Notes: generated by a model from the letters alone, not told the origin. A DNA stretch of 64,000 nucleotides from Amphritea sp. (GCF_016744155.1 NZ_JADGEW010000014.1:37988-101987), one strand, 5' to 3'; counted from the first letter of the stretch, positions 24,064-33,239 are shown. Program-made: numbers and translations.

Positions 24064-25284
24064 ATGAAAAATCGGTATGATCTGTTAATCATTGGGGGAG
24101 GTATGGTCGGCTCAACCATCGCTGCAGCCCTGGGTAATACAGACCTTAAAATTGCCGTAGTTGAGCAACAGTATCCCGTTGAATTCCAGCAAGGTTCAGA
24201 ACACGATTTACGGGTATCTGCACTGAGCATTGCCTCGGAACAGATCCTGAAAAACCTTGAGATTTGGGACAGTATTAAGGCTCGACGTAGTTGCCTCTAT
24301 CGTCGCATGAAGATATGGGAGAGCAATGAAAATCAGGCCTCTACCGAGTTTAATAGTGATGATATCGGCGCTGAACATCTTGGTTATATTGTCGAAAACA
24401 GAGTTATACAGCTGTCTTTATTAGAAAAGTTAAAACAGTTTAATAACGTAGAATTGATCTGTCCAGGCGATACTATTTCAATTGATTACTCGCCTGGTTG
24501 TAGCTTGGTTCAACTGGCCGATGGTAGGGAGTTAATTGGTAAGTTGCTAGTGGCTGCTGATGGCGGCATGTCTAAAGTCAGAGCAGCAGCCGGTATTGGT
24601 GTGCATAGCTGGGATTACGATCAACATGCTTTAGTTGCTTCAGTAGTAACTGAACTGCCACAACAGGACATCACTTGGCAGCAGTTTACACCGAATGGCC
24701 CATTAGCCTTTCTGCCTCTCTCAGGAAATCGGGCATCGCTGGTATGGTATAACCGTCCAGCTGAGGTTAAACGCCTCTTACAGCTGGATGACCAGCAATT
24801 TACCAATGAGTTGGTTAAGGCCTTTCCGGATCGTCTTGGCAAGATTGAGTCTATTCTGGAACGAGGCGCTTTTCCGCTTCGCAGACAGCATGCTCAGGAA
24901 TATGTGAAGGAGGGCGTTGCTCTGGCAGGGGACTCTGCGCATATGATTAATCCATTAGCTGGCCAGGGCGTTAACATCGGGCTTTTAGATGCTGCAGTAC
25001 TTGCTGAAACTATTTTGGCTGGGCATAAAGAAGGGACCGACATCAGCGACCTTAGACTATTGAAGCGCTATGAGCAGCAGCGACGTAATCATAATCTGAT
25101 GATGATGCAGCTAATGGACGGTTTCTATCGAATCTTTTCTAATGACCTGCTGCCATTGAAATTGTTGCGTAATCTGGGACTGGGGGCGGCTGAAAGGTTG
25201 AAGCCTGCTAAAAACAGAGTGATGCGTTTTGCCATGGGGCTGGAGGGGCGATTACCAGCCCTTGCCAAAAGCGAGAAGCGTTAA
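24064..25284 (+). CDS. ubiF: UbiF-like ubiquinone-biosynthesis monooxygenase
   Basis: FAD-dependent hydroxylase of the UbiH/F/I family. Resemblance is closest to UbiF, which hydroxylates C6 of the demethoxyubiquinol ring: CLYRRMKIWE, GYIVENRVIQ, GVHSWDYDQHALVASV, TWQQFTPNGPLAFLPL and LRNLGLGAAERLKP follow E. coli UbiF block by block. Dinucleotide motif IIGGGMVGSTIAAALG is at 9-24 and the second FAD motif is GDSAHMINPLAGQGVNIGLLD near residue 295. 406 residues, usual 391. Monocistronic with a downstream terminator. Confidence 0.86.
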   Translation: MKNRYDLLIIGGGMVGSTIAAALGNTDLKIAVVEQQYPVEFQQGSEHDLRVSALSIASEQILKNLEIWDSIKARRSCLYRRMKIWESNENQASTEFNSDDIGAEHLGYIVENRVIQLSLLEKLKQFNNVELICPGDTISIDYSPGCSLVQLADGRELIGKLLVAADGGMSKVRAAAGIGVHSWDYDQHALVASVVTELPQQDITWQQFTPNGPLAFLPLSGNRASLVWYNRPAEVKRLLQLDDQQFTNELVKAFPDRLGKIESILERGAFPLRRQHAQEYVKEGVALAGDSAHMINPLAGQGVNIGLLDAAVLAETILAGHKEGTDISDLRLLKRYEQQRRNHNLMMMQLMDGFYRIFSNDLLPLKLLRNLGLGAAERLKPAKNRVMRFAMGLEGRLPALAKSEKR

Positions 25285-25320
25285 CTTATGAGTAATTCCT
25301 ACATACCGATCTAGTAAAAC

Positions 25321-25353
25321 AAAAAAACGGAGCCAAATGGCTCCGTTTTTTTT
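25321..25353. terminator. Bidirectional terminator between ubiF and phasin gene
   Basis: AAAAACGGAGCC-AAAT-GGCTCCGTTTTT with long A and T runs on the flanks; serves convergent ubiF (+) and phasin (-). Confidence 0.92.
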
Positions 25354-25380
25354 CCTATAAACCTATGTTTATAAGATTGT

Positions 25381-26013
25381 TTACTTAGCTTTTGGTGCTG
25401 CTGGCTTAGCTTTAGGAGCTGCTGCTTTAGGAGCTGCTGCTTTAGGAGCTGCTGCTTTAGGTGCCGCTGCTTTAGGTGCCGCTGCTTTAGGTGCCGCTGC
25501 TTTAGGTGCCGCTTTCTTAGGAGCTGCTGCTGCTTTAGGAGCTGCTTTCTTAGGAGCTGCTGCTGCTTTAGGAGCTGCTTTCTTAGCAGGTGCTGCTGCT
25601 GGCTTAGCTTTTGGCGCAGCCTTAGGTGCTGCTTTAGCTTCAGTAGCAGGAGTCATGAACTTGCTAAGGTCTTCAAAGTAGTTCATGTCTTTAAGGCCTA
25701 AACCTTCAAAGCTCTTATCGATTACAGCCTTCAGCTCTACTTTAGCAGAACTCAATGCAGCCATCTCTTCTTCCGCAACGCTGGTCAATCTTGTCTCTAG
25801 CTGCTTTACGTACTCAACCTGAAGGTCAATTGCTTCTTTAGGATCTTTGATAGAAGACAGAGCCTGCATCTGCGCCATGGTGGCATTTACAAAGTCGGAA
25901 ACATAACGAGATTGCAGTTCAATTAATTTCTCTGCAGCTTTCTTGTTAATTTCAGCCATATCAACAACTGGCTTCATGTTTTCCTGAACGTCCTTCATCA
26001 TATCTTCGTACAT
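25381..26013 (-). CDS. Phasin family protein with Ala/Pro/Lys repeat tail
   Basis: Surface protein of polyhydroxyalkanoate granules. Residues 1-125 are an amphipathic helical phasin domain (MYEDMMKDVQENMKPVVDMAEINKKAAEK; YVSDFVNATMAQMQAL; VEYVKQLETRLTSVAEEE). From about residue 126 to the end at 210 the chain is almost only A, P and K, like histone-H1-type tails seen in granule-to-nucleoid linkers such as PhaF. The ATG at 26011-26013 with AGGTG 6-7 bases ahead is chosen over an upstream start (26100) that adds unrelated residues. The tail is encoded by a DNA minisatellite (25421-25606). Two TGC-N3-GCA sites lie upstream. No phaC or phaR is in the window. Confidence 0.9.
   Translation of the reverse strand: MYEDMMKDVQENMKPVVDMAEINKKAAEKLIELQSRYVSDFVNATMAQMQALSSIKDPKEAIDLQVEYVKQLETRLTSVAEEEMAALSSAKVELKAVIDKSFEGLGLKDMNYFEDLSKFMTPATEAKAAPKAAPKAKPAAAPAKKAAPKAAAAPKKAAPKAAAAPKKAAPKAAAPKAAAPKAAAPKAAAPKAAAPKAAAPKAKPAAPKAK
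25421..25606. repeat. Coding minisatellite in the phasin tail
   Basis: Six tandem 15-bp units GCTGCTTTAGGAGCT or GCTGCTTTAGGTGCC fill 25421-25510 (APKAA on the protein strand). Then a 33-bp unit occurs twice in exact copies (25511-25543 and 25544-25576) plus a partial third. Exact unit identity implies recent slippage; copy number probably varies among strains. Confidence 0.9.
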
Positions 26014-26049
26014 GTTTTTCACCTGTGGTCGCAAGAGTTTTAATCTTTG

Positions 26050-26062
26050 TGCGTTGCAGCAA
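26050..26062. promoter_or_regulatory. 13-bp word TGCGTTGCAGCAA in the phasin promoter
   Basis: Identical to 1145-1157 upstream of aceA. It contains TGC-GTT-GCA and lies 37-49 bases before the phasin start, where a repressor could block transcription. PhaR-type operators are TGC-rich palindromes (from memory of alpha/betaproteobacterial work); assignment is inference. Confidence 0.55.
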
Positions 26063-26109
26063 TTTTTCCATACTATATTCTTCACGCATAATAAAGTCAA
26101 TTATATTGT

Positions 26110-26118
26110 TGCAGTGCA
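26110..26118. promoter_or_regulatory. TGC-AGT-GCA site upstream of the phasin gene
   Basis: Second TGC-N3-GCA palindrome 97 bases before the phasin start, embedded in TTGCAGTGCAGCAA. Centre-to-centre distance to the proximal site is 60 bases. Confidence 0.5.
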
Positions 26119-26398
26119 GCAAAGAGTGGATTGGCTACCACTCATCATTTATAGCAGATACGCTTTGCTGTAGTAACCTAAATGCTTATCGTGAACAAAT
26201 CATGACAAAAATTTGAAAGTATTCTGGAATCTTTTAACTGAGCTGTCGTATTTGTATAAAAGAGGCGCAGGTTCTTATTTTTAAATAGATAAGGGAAGTT
26301 GTAATTTACTTTCCCCTGGGCAGGCCAAAACCCGCTTATTTGGTTACAATGAGCGCAACGGATAGATCGATAAGATATTACAGACACTGGATAACTAC

Positions 26399-29311
26399 AT
26401 GACTCGTCAACCGGCTTTTCAGCTTAAACGTACTGAAACAATTGAATCACTGGGAATCGACGTACAGGAATATGTGCACAGCAAAACAGGCGCTCTGCAT
26501 TACCATATTGCAGCTGATAACCAAGAGAATGTGTTTCTGGTAGCATTTCGTACGGTGCCTGAAGACAATAAAGGTGTCGCTCATATTCTAGAACACACCG
26601 CGCTCTGCGGTAGTGAGAAATTCCCGGTTCGCGACCCATTTTTTATGATGACCCGCCGTTCGCTGAATACCTTCATGAACGCTTTTACTAGCAGTGACTG
26701 GACCGCCTACCCATTTGCCAGCCAGAACCGTAAAGATTACTTTAATCTATTGGATGTCTATCTCGATGCCGCATTTTTCTCCCGGCTTGATCCATTAGAC
26801 TTTGCTCAGGAAGGCCACCGCATCGAGTACAGTGAAGCGGGCAACCCTGATAGCCCTCTGGTCTATAAAGGAGTGGTCTATAACGAGATGAAAGGGGCCA
26901 TGAGCTCACCTGTTTCTACTCTTTGGCAAACGATGACACGCTACCTGTTTCCATCAACCACCTATCACTACAATTCTGGGGGTGACCCTGAAGCGATTCC
27001 TGATCTGAGTTATGAAGAGCTGATTACGTTTTATAAGAGCCACTATCACCCTTCAAATGCTGTCTTTATGACCTTTGGTGATATCCCCGTTGAGGAACTT
27101 CAAAAGCGCTTTGATGAACAGGCGCTGGCCAGATTCGAGAAGCTTGAGGAAGAGATTACCGTTGGTGATGAGAAGCGTTATTTCTCACCGATTAGCGTCG
27201 AGGAAGCTTATGCTTTAGATGAGGAAGAGAGCAGTGCTAAAACCCATCACGTGCTGGCTTGGCTTCTCGGACCGAGTATCGATCTGGAGCAACAACTCAA
27301 AGCTCACCTCCTGTCTGAAGTTCTGTTAGATAACAGTTCCTCACCGCTACGTTATGCACTGGAATCAACCGATCTAGGACTTTCTCCATCACCCCTCTGC
27401 GGGTTGGAAGACTCCAACCGAGAGATGGCCTTTATGTGTGGTATAGAGGGTAGTGAGCCGGAAAAAGCAGCAGAGTTTGAGCAACTGGTACTAGATACAC
27501 TGACTGAGGTTGCTGAAAATGGTGTACCGCAGATCCAACTTGAAGCGGCTCTTCATCAACTGGAACTCAGTCAGCGAGAGATAAATGGTGATGGTTACCC
27601 TTACGGCATGAGTCTGATTCTCAAGTCGCTATCTTCTGCAATTCATCACGGTGATCCGGTTGCACTACTCAACCTGGACCCTGTTCTTGAAAAGATGCGT
27701 GAAGAGATAAAATCGCCCGACTTTATTCCTTCAATGGTTCGCGAACTCTTATTGGATAACCCTCATCGTGTTCGCCTGACTTTGAGGCCTGATGCAGAGC
27801 TGGCTAATCGTCGTGATCAAGCTGAGGCAACCGCCCTTGAAAAGATCCGCCAGTCACTTGATGAGAGCCAGGTTAAAGCGGTAATCGCGAAGGCCCAGGC
27901 CCTTGAAGAGCGACAAAGCCAGATCGATGATGAATCGGTATTGCCAAAGGTTACCATCGCCGACGTGCCTGCTGAGATGAGTATTCCTCAGGGGAGTGAA
28001 ACTTCTCTGGCGGACTTTAACTACAGTTTCTATGCTCAGGGCACTAACGGTCTGGTATATCAGCAAGTCATTATGGATCTACCCGCCCTGACTGATGAAG
28101 AGTTACAACTACTTCCGCTCTATAGTCACTGCCTGACAGAGCTTGGCTGTAATGGAATGAGTTATCAGGACACTCAGGCACTGCAGTCACAGGTTTGTGG
28201 CAGTATCAGTGCTTATCCTTCTGTTCGGGGTAGCATCGACGATGAACAAAAGGTTAGTGGATATATGACACTGTCCGGTAAGGCGCTGCTGAATAAGCAG
28301 ACCAATCTGACAGAGTTAATGCATCAAACCCTGAATAGCGTTCGCTTCGACGAACATAGTCGGATTCGAGAGTTGGTGTCTCAGCAACGTACCCGCAAGG
28401 AACAGAGTGTCACTGGACAAGGTCATAGTCTGGCCATTATGGCGGCAGTTAGTCAGCTTTCTCCTGCGTCGCAGCTGTCACACAATACTCGTGGCCTGCA
28501 AAGCATTCGCGCGGTTAAAGCACTGGATGATAGCCTTAATGATGAGAAGAACCTGACACAGCTCGCGGATCAGCTAGAGCAGATTCATCAGAAGATTATT
28601 GCCGCCCCACGTCGCTTTCTGATTGTTGCTGAACCTGAACATCAGCAGGAGCTTGCTGCAACGCTTGCTCAGCAGTGGAGCCAGGCTACTGTTAACGAAA
28701 GTGATTTTGAGGCGTTCAACTTAGCGCCGGTACGCCAGGGGGTTCAGCAAGCCTGGACCACCAGTACCCAGGTTAACTTCTGCGCGAAAGCCTACCCGAC
28801 AGTTGCCGTTGAGCATCCCGACTCAGCACCGTTAACGGTACTGGGAGACTTCTTGCGTAATGGTTTCCTTCATCGCGTAGTCCGAGAGCAGGGCGGAGCA
28901 TATGGTAGTGGTGCCGGGCAGGATTCTGCAGACGCCGTTTTCCGGTTTTTCTCATACCGTGATCCACGCCTGAGTGAAACGTTGGAAGATTTTGATGCAG
29001 CGCTAAACTGGCTGCTCACTGCAGAAGATGATGAGCAGAAACTTGAAGAAGCGATCCTGGGTATTGTCAGCAGCATCGACAAACCTGGCTCACCTGCCGG
29101 CGAAGCTAAGCAGACTTATCACAGCACTCTGTTTGGTCGCTCACCGGAGCAGCGTAAAAGTTTTCGACAACGCATTCTGCAGGTAACAGTGACAGATATT
29201 AAGCGTGTTGCTTCACAATATCTTAAGCCTGAAAACGCCAGTGTGGCAGTAGTCACAAGCCCGGCTGTTGCAGCAGAGCTGAGTGACAAGTTTGAAGTGA
29301 TCGCCATTTAA
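26399..29311 (+). CDS. PreP-type zinc metallopeptidase (M16C, presequence-protease family)
   Basis: Large 970-residue peptidase of the insulinase superfamily, group M16C, related to mitochondrial/chloroplast PreP and yeast Cym1 that degrade short unfolded peptides. The inverted zinc motif HILEH is at about residues 63-67, followed by TALCGSEKFPVRDPFF and SLNTFMNAFTSSDWTAYPFAS; the distal zinc glutamate is in VVYNEMKGAMS. The two halves (1-490 and 520-970) form the clamshell. No signal peptide, so it is cytoplasmic. Single gene ended by a hairpin terminator. Bacterial members are little studied. Confidence 0.92.
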   Translation: MTRQPAFQLKRTETIESLGIDVQEYVHSKTGALHYHIAADNQENVFLVAFRTVPEDNKGVAHILEHTALCGSEKFPVRDPFFMMTRRSLNTFMNAFTSSDWTAYPFASQNRKDYFNLLDVYLDAAFFSRLDPLDFAQEGHRIEYSEAGNPDSPLVYKGVVYNEMKGAMSSPVSTLWQTMTRYLFPSTTYHYNSGGDPEAIPDLSYEELITFYKSHYHPSNAVFMTFGDIPVEELQKRFDEQALARFEKLEEEITVGDEKRYFSPISVEEAYALDEEESSAKTHHVLAWLLGPSIDLEQQLKAHLLSEVLLDNSSSPLRYALESTDLGLSPSPLCGLEDSNREMAFMCGIEGSEPEKAAEFEQLVLDTLTEVAENGVPQIQLEAALHQLELSQREINGDGYPYGMSLILKSLSSAIHHGDPVALLNLDPVLEKMREEIKSPDFIPSMVRELLLDNPHRVRLTLRPDAELANRRDQAEATALEKIRQSLDESQVKAVIAKAQALEERQSQIDDESVLPKVTIADVPAEMSIPQGSETSLADFNYSFYAQGTNGLVYQQVIMDLPALTDEELQLLPLYSHCLTELGCNGMSYQDTQALQSQVCGSISAYPSVRGSIDDEQKVSGYMTLSGKALLNKQTNLTELMHQTLNSVRFDEHSRIRELVSQQRTRKEQSVTGQGHSLAIMAAVSQLSPASQLSHNTRGLQSIRAVKALDDSLNDEKNLTQLADQLEQIHQKIIAAPRRFLIVAEPEHQQELAATLAQQWSQATVNESDFEAFNLAPVRQGVQQAWTTSTQVNFCAKAYPTVAVEHPDSAPLTVLGDFLRNGFLHRVVREQGGAYGSGAGQDSADAVFRFFSYRDPRLSETLEDFDAALNWLLTAEDDEQKLEEAILGIVSSIDKPGSPAGEAKQTYHSTLFGRSPEQRKSFRQRILQVTVTDIKRVASQYLKPENASVAVVTSPAVAAELSDKFEVIAI

Positions 29312-29338
29312 TCTTCGTTAGGTTCTACAGGAGTAAAA

Positions 29339-29371
29339 TAAGCCTCATTGCCTGATGCAGTGAGGCTTTTC
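29339..29371 (+). terminator. Terminator after the M16C peptidase gene
   Basis: Stem AAGCCTCATTGC/GCAGTGAGGCTT (one G-T pair) with loop CTGAT and a short T-run, 28 bases past the stop. Confidence 0.8.
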
Positions 29372-29376
29372 TGTTT

Positions 29377-30261
29377 ATGAAAAGTAATGATTTTTTAATC
29401 GGCGCAGTGCTGATATTAGTATCAGAGATGTTCCTTGTGTTGTCCGGGATGGTTATTAAGCAACTCTCCGGAGAGCTGCCTACCGAGATGATTGTTTTTT
29501 TCCGTAACCTACTGGGCTTAGCGTTGTTCCTGCCGTGGCTGCTGCGAAAAGGCACTGGTGTTTTACGCACTACGAAATTACGTTTTCACATGATGCGCGC
29601 CGCTGTCGGGGTAACGGCAATGACCTGTCTTTTTTATACCTGGGGGCAGTTACCGCTGGCACAGGCGGCGTTATTAAAACAGACCGCTCCTTTCTTTACG
29701 CCTCTGGTCGCTTTTTGGTGGTTGAAAGAACGCATTAGTCTGCAGGTAAAAGTAGCTATATTAGTTGGATTCATAGGTGTTGCGTTTATTCTTAATCCTC
29801 AGGAAACTACCGTCAATCTAGGTATTTTGATTGCCCTGGCAGGCGCGTGTCTGGGGGCGCTGGCGAAGGTAACGGTGCGGCGGATGCGGGAAACCGAGTC
29901 GCCGCAGCTGATTGTTTTCTATTTCGCTTTCTTTGCGGCTATTTTATCTGCAATACCGGCCTGGTTGAGTGGCGCCGGTCTGACACTGATACAGTTCGCT
30001 TGGCTGATACTCTTAGCGGCTACCTCCACGATAGCTCAGCTTCTGCTCAGTAAGGCTTACGGTATGGCACCGGCTGGGCAACTGGCGCCATACACCTATG
30101 GGTCTGTGGCGATGGCGGCTTTACTTGGCTGGCTGGTGTGGGGCGAAGTACTGGGACTGAATACCCTGTTGGGGATTTTGCTGATTAGCTGCGCCGGAAT
30201 CGTGGCAATGATGGGGAAGCGGGACACCCCCACCAAAGTGATCGTTGACCCGAGTCTGTAG
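29377..30261 (+). CDS. EamA/DMT-family transporter
   Basis: Inner-membrane transporter of 294 residues with ten predicted helices made of two EamA repeats (about 10-145 and 155-282). The signature pattern AALLKQTAPFFTPLVAFWWLKERIS is in the first repeat and SVAMAALLGWLVWGEVLGLNTLLGILLI in the second. Substrate cannot be told; relatives export amino acids, metabolites or drugs. It begins right after the peptidase terminator. A decayed copy of its 3' half lies at 31096-31421 beyond a DUF3010 gene. Confidence 0.88.
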   Translation: MKSNDFLIGAVLILVSEMFLVLSGMVIKQLSGELPTEMIVFFRNLLGLALFLPWLLRKGTGVLRTTKLRFHMMRAAVGVTAMTCLFYTWGQLPLAQAALLKQTAPFFTPLVAFWWLKERISLQVKVAILVGFIGVAFILNPQETTVNLGILIALAGACLGALAKVTVRRMRETESPQLIVFYFAFFAAILSAIPAWLSGAGLTLIQFAWLILLAATSTIAQLLLSKAYGMAPAGQLAPYTYGSVAMAALLGWLVWGEVLGLNTLLGILLISCAGIVAMMGKRDTPTKVIVDPSL

Positions 30262-30558
30262 TATTTACTTTAAGCAGAGTTTATTTAGGCGGAATTTATA
30301 TCAGATAGGAATACTAAGTTAAGAGTATTTGACGGGTGCAATATTGATTAAATTAGGCCTTTCACTCTTGGCATGAGAATCTTATGCCGCTGTTCCTATC
30401 TTCAGATTTTAAATACTCGTAGCCAACGTCGAAAACTACAATTCCCTAAACTAATAGTTTTTAAGTGACTCAAATACCTTGGGCCAATTGATCAATTTTA
30501 GTAACATTTTTTGTTATTAAGCTTTAGTATAATACATATTTATTTGCGGGTTTTTAAA

Positions 30559-30990
30559 ATGAGAGTATGTGGTGTCGAGCTAAAAGGTAATGATGCAGTT
30601 ATCTGTTTAATGGTTCTTGATCAAGGTTTGTATACCCTGCCGGATTGTCGTGTTAAGAAACTGTCAATTTCGGACTCGTCTAATCGCGATGAACTAAGTG
30701 GATTTCAATTTAATTTCATTAAGTTAATGCAGGATTACAATGTTGATTCTGTCGTTATTCGTGAACGTATGACAAAAGGTAAGTTTGCCGGTGGTGCGAC
30801 CAGTTTTAGGCTTGAGGCTGCAATTCAATTGGCGAGTGAGTTTGATGTATCTTTACTCTCTGCAAGTAAAGCGAAAGAAGTACTGAAAGACAGTCGCGTT
30901 ATTCTTAATTTTAAAGATACAGGCATGAAACAATTTCAAGAGTTGGCATTTATGACTGCGTTTGCATTTCTTGAATCTGGCTCTCATTAG
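30559..30990 (+). CDS. DUF3010 family protein
   Basis: 143-residue soluble protein of unknown function. MRVCGVELKGNDAVICLMVLD and the later MTKGKFAGGATSFRLEAAIQLA fit DUF3010, whose start resembles RNase H-like folds (beta strand, acidic residue, beta strand); I see E7 and E67-type acids but cannot assign a catalytic set. The frame is open 16 codons upstream (30511) but the ATG at 30559 gives the family N-terminus. A TATAAT box at 30528-30533 is a likely -10 element. It separates an intact EamA gene from its decayed duplicate, so it may have been inserted there. Confidence 0.8.
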   Translation: MRVCGVELKGNDAVICLMVLDQGLYTLPDCRVKKLSISDSSNRDELSGFQFNFIKLMQDYNVDSVVIRERMTKGKFAGGATSFRLEAAIQLASEFDVSLLSASKAKEVLKDSRVILNFKDTGMKQFQELAFMTAFAFLESGSH

Positions 30991-31095
30991 TTGTTAGCTT
31001 TTTAAAAACACATCAACATTATCGCTATCTTGTGTGATGGGTGTTCTGGTCAACAATACCGGATACATTAAATTGCTAATTTCCCATACTGAACC

Positions 31096-31421
31096 GGCGA
31101 CGCAACAGTATGGCGAATACGAGATACTGAATCACCGCAGTTGATTGTTTTCTATTTTGCTTTCTCTTCCACCCTTTTTTTTGCGCGACCGGCTTGACTG
31201 GTTCTGCTGGCCGCTAATTTTACGGGAGCTCAGTTTCTGCTAAGTAAGGCGTACGGTATGACTCTGTTGCCATGGCCTCTCTGCTGGGCTGGCTGGTGTG
31301 GGGCGAAGTACTGGGGCTGAATACCCTGTTGGGGATTTTGCTAATTAGCTGCGCCGGAATTGTGGCAATGACGGGTAAGCGGGAAGCTGCGACCAAGCCG
31401 GTAGTAGATCCCATACTCTAG
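31096..31421 (+). pseudogene. Decayed EamA/DMT transporter paralog (3' fragment)
   Basis: Reading along this stretch gives RDTESPQLIVFYFAFS, then a stop (TGA near 31190), then LVLLAA..GAQFLLSKAYGM, a deletion, and SVAMASLLGWLVWGEVLGLN through KPVVDPIL and a TAG at 31419-31421. These match the C-terminal half of the EamA protein encoded at 29377-30261. In 31287-31384 versus 30127-30224, 93 of 98 bases agree, with most changes silent, while the part before it is much more diverged and has internal deletions. It is the remnant of a tandem paralog, not an active gene. Confidence 0.88.
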
Positions 31422-31429
31422 AGGGTGAG

Positions 31430-32401
31430 CTATTTTTCCTCAGCTCCTTCGAAGCGGCTAACGGCTTCATTTGTTTCAGCATGCTCCGGTAATGTTTGTA
31501 TGAGGGAGTCACTGCGATAGAGCACCTGACTACTGGGAATTTGCTTTGATGCATTGATCAAATGGATTGGCTGATCATCAAAAAAGATATGCGGTCGTAG
31601 AACGCTGAGCACTTGCTCTTTGCTCATTCCTCCGAGAAAGAACGCCTGATCTACAAAAACTCCCCATTGCCTTAGCGTTTTAATAACCCGTAAATGGGCT
31701 GGGCCGTTTCGAGCCGTGACAATGGATAGCCTCAAGGGGGAGCGATCAACACCAAGTTTCTCATTCAACCGAGCCAGTAACCTGACCAGCTTGGCGAAAG
31801 GGCCATCGGGTAGTACTACATCTTCATTATCCGATTCATTTTGTTGAAAACGCTCTAGTCCCTCTGTTTTATAGATATATTCCGACTCATCAGAGAACAG
31901 CACAGCATCCGCATCAAAAGCGATGCGTATCTGGTCACGATCTGGCTGGAAGCTTTCGGGTGGGTCATAGATGAGTGCCGCTGCACAGTTTTCAGTATCG
32001 ATGGCTACCTGAGCATCATCAGAATGACGAGTAAGCAGAAGATCAACACTGTAAGCGGTGAGGAAGGGGGCTAGTGGTTCTCCCCCCGTAAAAGCTGATC
32101 GGGTTATATCCAGACCATAGTGTTGTATCGACTTAAGCACCCTCAAGCCGGTATCGGGGCTGTTTTTAGACATCACCACAACCTCAACCAGTCTCTCTTC
32201 AGACAGCTTATTAAGGCTAAGCAGGGCATCCACCAGATGAAAGGCTGTGCCTTTTTCTAAGACCCGGTTCTCCTGCTCTAACTGAAAGCGTCGATAGGCC
32301 TCAATATCTTGTTGCTGGTAGATACTGTTCTCGTGCTCAAGGTTAAATAGTGCCCGGCTGGAAATGCCGATTACCAGCACCTTTTCAAGATCGATAGTCA
32401 T
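31430..32401 (-). CDS. 5'-nucleotidase (cytosolic NT5C1-like family)
   Basis: 323-residue protein of the 5'-nucleotidase family Pfam PF06189, related to animal cytosolic 5'-nucleotidase I, which dephosphorylates nucleoside monophosphates. Conserved blocks: LVIGISSRALFNLE at the N-terminus, GTAFHLVDALLSLN, VEVVVMSKNSPDTGLRVL, TRSAFTGGEPLAPFL, RIAFDADAVLFSDE (HAD-like acidic motif) and HIFFDDQPIHL. No signal peptide. Single gene, convergent with the decayed EamA copy, divergent from mtgA. Confidence 0.88.
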   Translation of the reverse strand: MTIDLEKVLVIGISSRALFNLEHENSIYQQQDIEAYRRFQLEQENRVLEKGTAFHLVDALLSLNKLSEERLVEVVVMSKNSPDTGLRVLKSIQHYGLDITRSAFTGGEPLAPFLTAYSVDLLLTRHSDDAQVAIDTENCAAALIYDPPESFQPDRDQIRIAFDADAVLFSDESEYIYKTEGLERFQQNESDNEDVVLPDGPFAKLVRLLARLNEKLGVDRSPLRLSIVTARNGPAHLRVIKTLRQWGVFVDQAFFLGGMSKEQVLSVLRPHIFFDDQPIHLINASKQIPSSQVLYRSDSLIQTLPEHAETNEAVSRFEGAEEK

Positions 32402-32531
32402 TGATCGCTTTCCGACAATTGTGGGGACTGAATTGTAAGTTTATTTAGTTAATCACAGTATAAAGGACTATTCATCCTTTATGCTGTTCAAAAAATAGCC
32501 AGCTTTAGGTATGATCCACCACTCCTGACTT

Positions 32532-33239
32532 ATGTGGTTCCTCAAATTGACAGTATTCCGTTTTTCTTTACGTAAATGGCTTCTACGTAGTCTTATCGCT
32601 TTGCTTCTCCTGCCGGTACTGCTGGTATTGATGTTGCGTTTTGTCGACCCTTCTCTTTGGATGTGGCAAGTTCAGCGTGAGCTGAATCCGCCGAAATACT
32701 ATCCAGCCGAAAGCCAGCACCATTGGGTACCCCTGGAGCAGATAGCGCCGGCGATGCAGTTAGCGGTTATTGCCGCTGAAGATCAGAACTTTCCACAGCA
32801 CTGGGGATTAGATTTTGCGTCTATTTCAAAAGCGCTGAGTAATAACAAAAAGGGCCAGGCAATCAAAGGGGCGAGTACCCTGAGTCAGCAGACCGCCAAG
32901 AACCTATTTCTCTGGCCCGCAAAAAGCTATTTTCGTAAAGGGCTTGAAGCGGGATTAACGATGCTGATGGAAACTTTGTGGAATAAACCGAGAATCCTCG
33001 AGGTCTATCTGAACATTGTTGAGTTTGGCCCGGGGATCTACGGTGTTGAAGCAGCCAGCCAGGCCTTCTTCCATAAGCCTGCCAAAAAACTTTCGGCTAC
33101 AGAAGCTGCCCGTTTAGCCGCGGTGCTGCCCAACCCCTACCGAATGAGCGCAGAACGGCCAAGTAGCTACGTCTGGCAAAGAACAGCCTGGATTAGAAAA
33201 CAGATGCGTTTGTTAGGCTCTGAACACTGGCGTCCCTAG
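32532..33239 (+). CDS. mtgA: Monofunctional peptidoglycan glycosyltransferase MtgA
   Basis: Polymerises lipid II into glycan strands at the periplasmic face. One N-terminal membrane anchor ([17 protein letters not shown]) is followed by a GT51 domain with catalytic glutamate in [35 protein letters not shown] and the second glutamate region [30 protein letters not shown]. 235 residues, like E. coli MtgA (242); no transpeptidase domain. Monocistronic. Confidence 0.95.
   Translation: MWFLKLTVFRFSLRKWLLRSLIALLLLPVLLVLMLRFVDPSLWMWQVQRELNPPKYYPAESQHHWVPLEQIAPAMQLAVIAAEDQNFPQHWGLDFASISKALSNNKKGQAIKGASTLSQQTAKNLFLWPAKSYFRKGLEAGLTMLMETLWNKPRILEVYLNIVEFGPGIYGVEAASQAFFHKPAKKLSATEAARLAAVLPNPYRMSAERPSSYVWQRTAWIRKQMRLLGSEHWRP

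Larger units (their letters stand above)
26014..26398. other. Divergent phasin/PreP promoter region
   Basis: 385 bp that carry the phasin promoter (minus) with its two operator-like sites and the promoter of the M16 peptidase gene (plus). Nothing else is recognised. Confidence 0.6.

Noticed and set aside
25421..25606. CRISPR array
   Set aside because: Tandem units without spacers, in frame inside the phasin coding sequence.
31220..31414. 64-codon antisense frame over the decayed EamA copy
   Set aside because: It is the reverse-strand shadow of former coding DNA and resembles no family.
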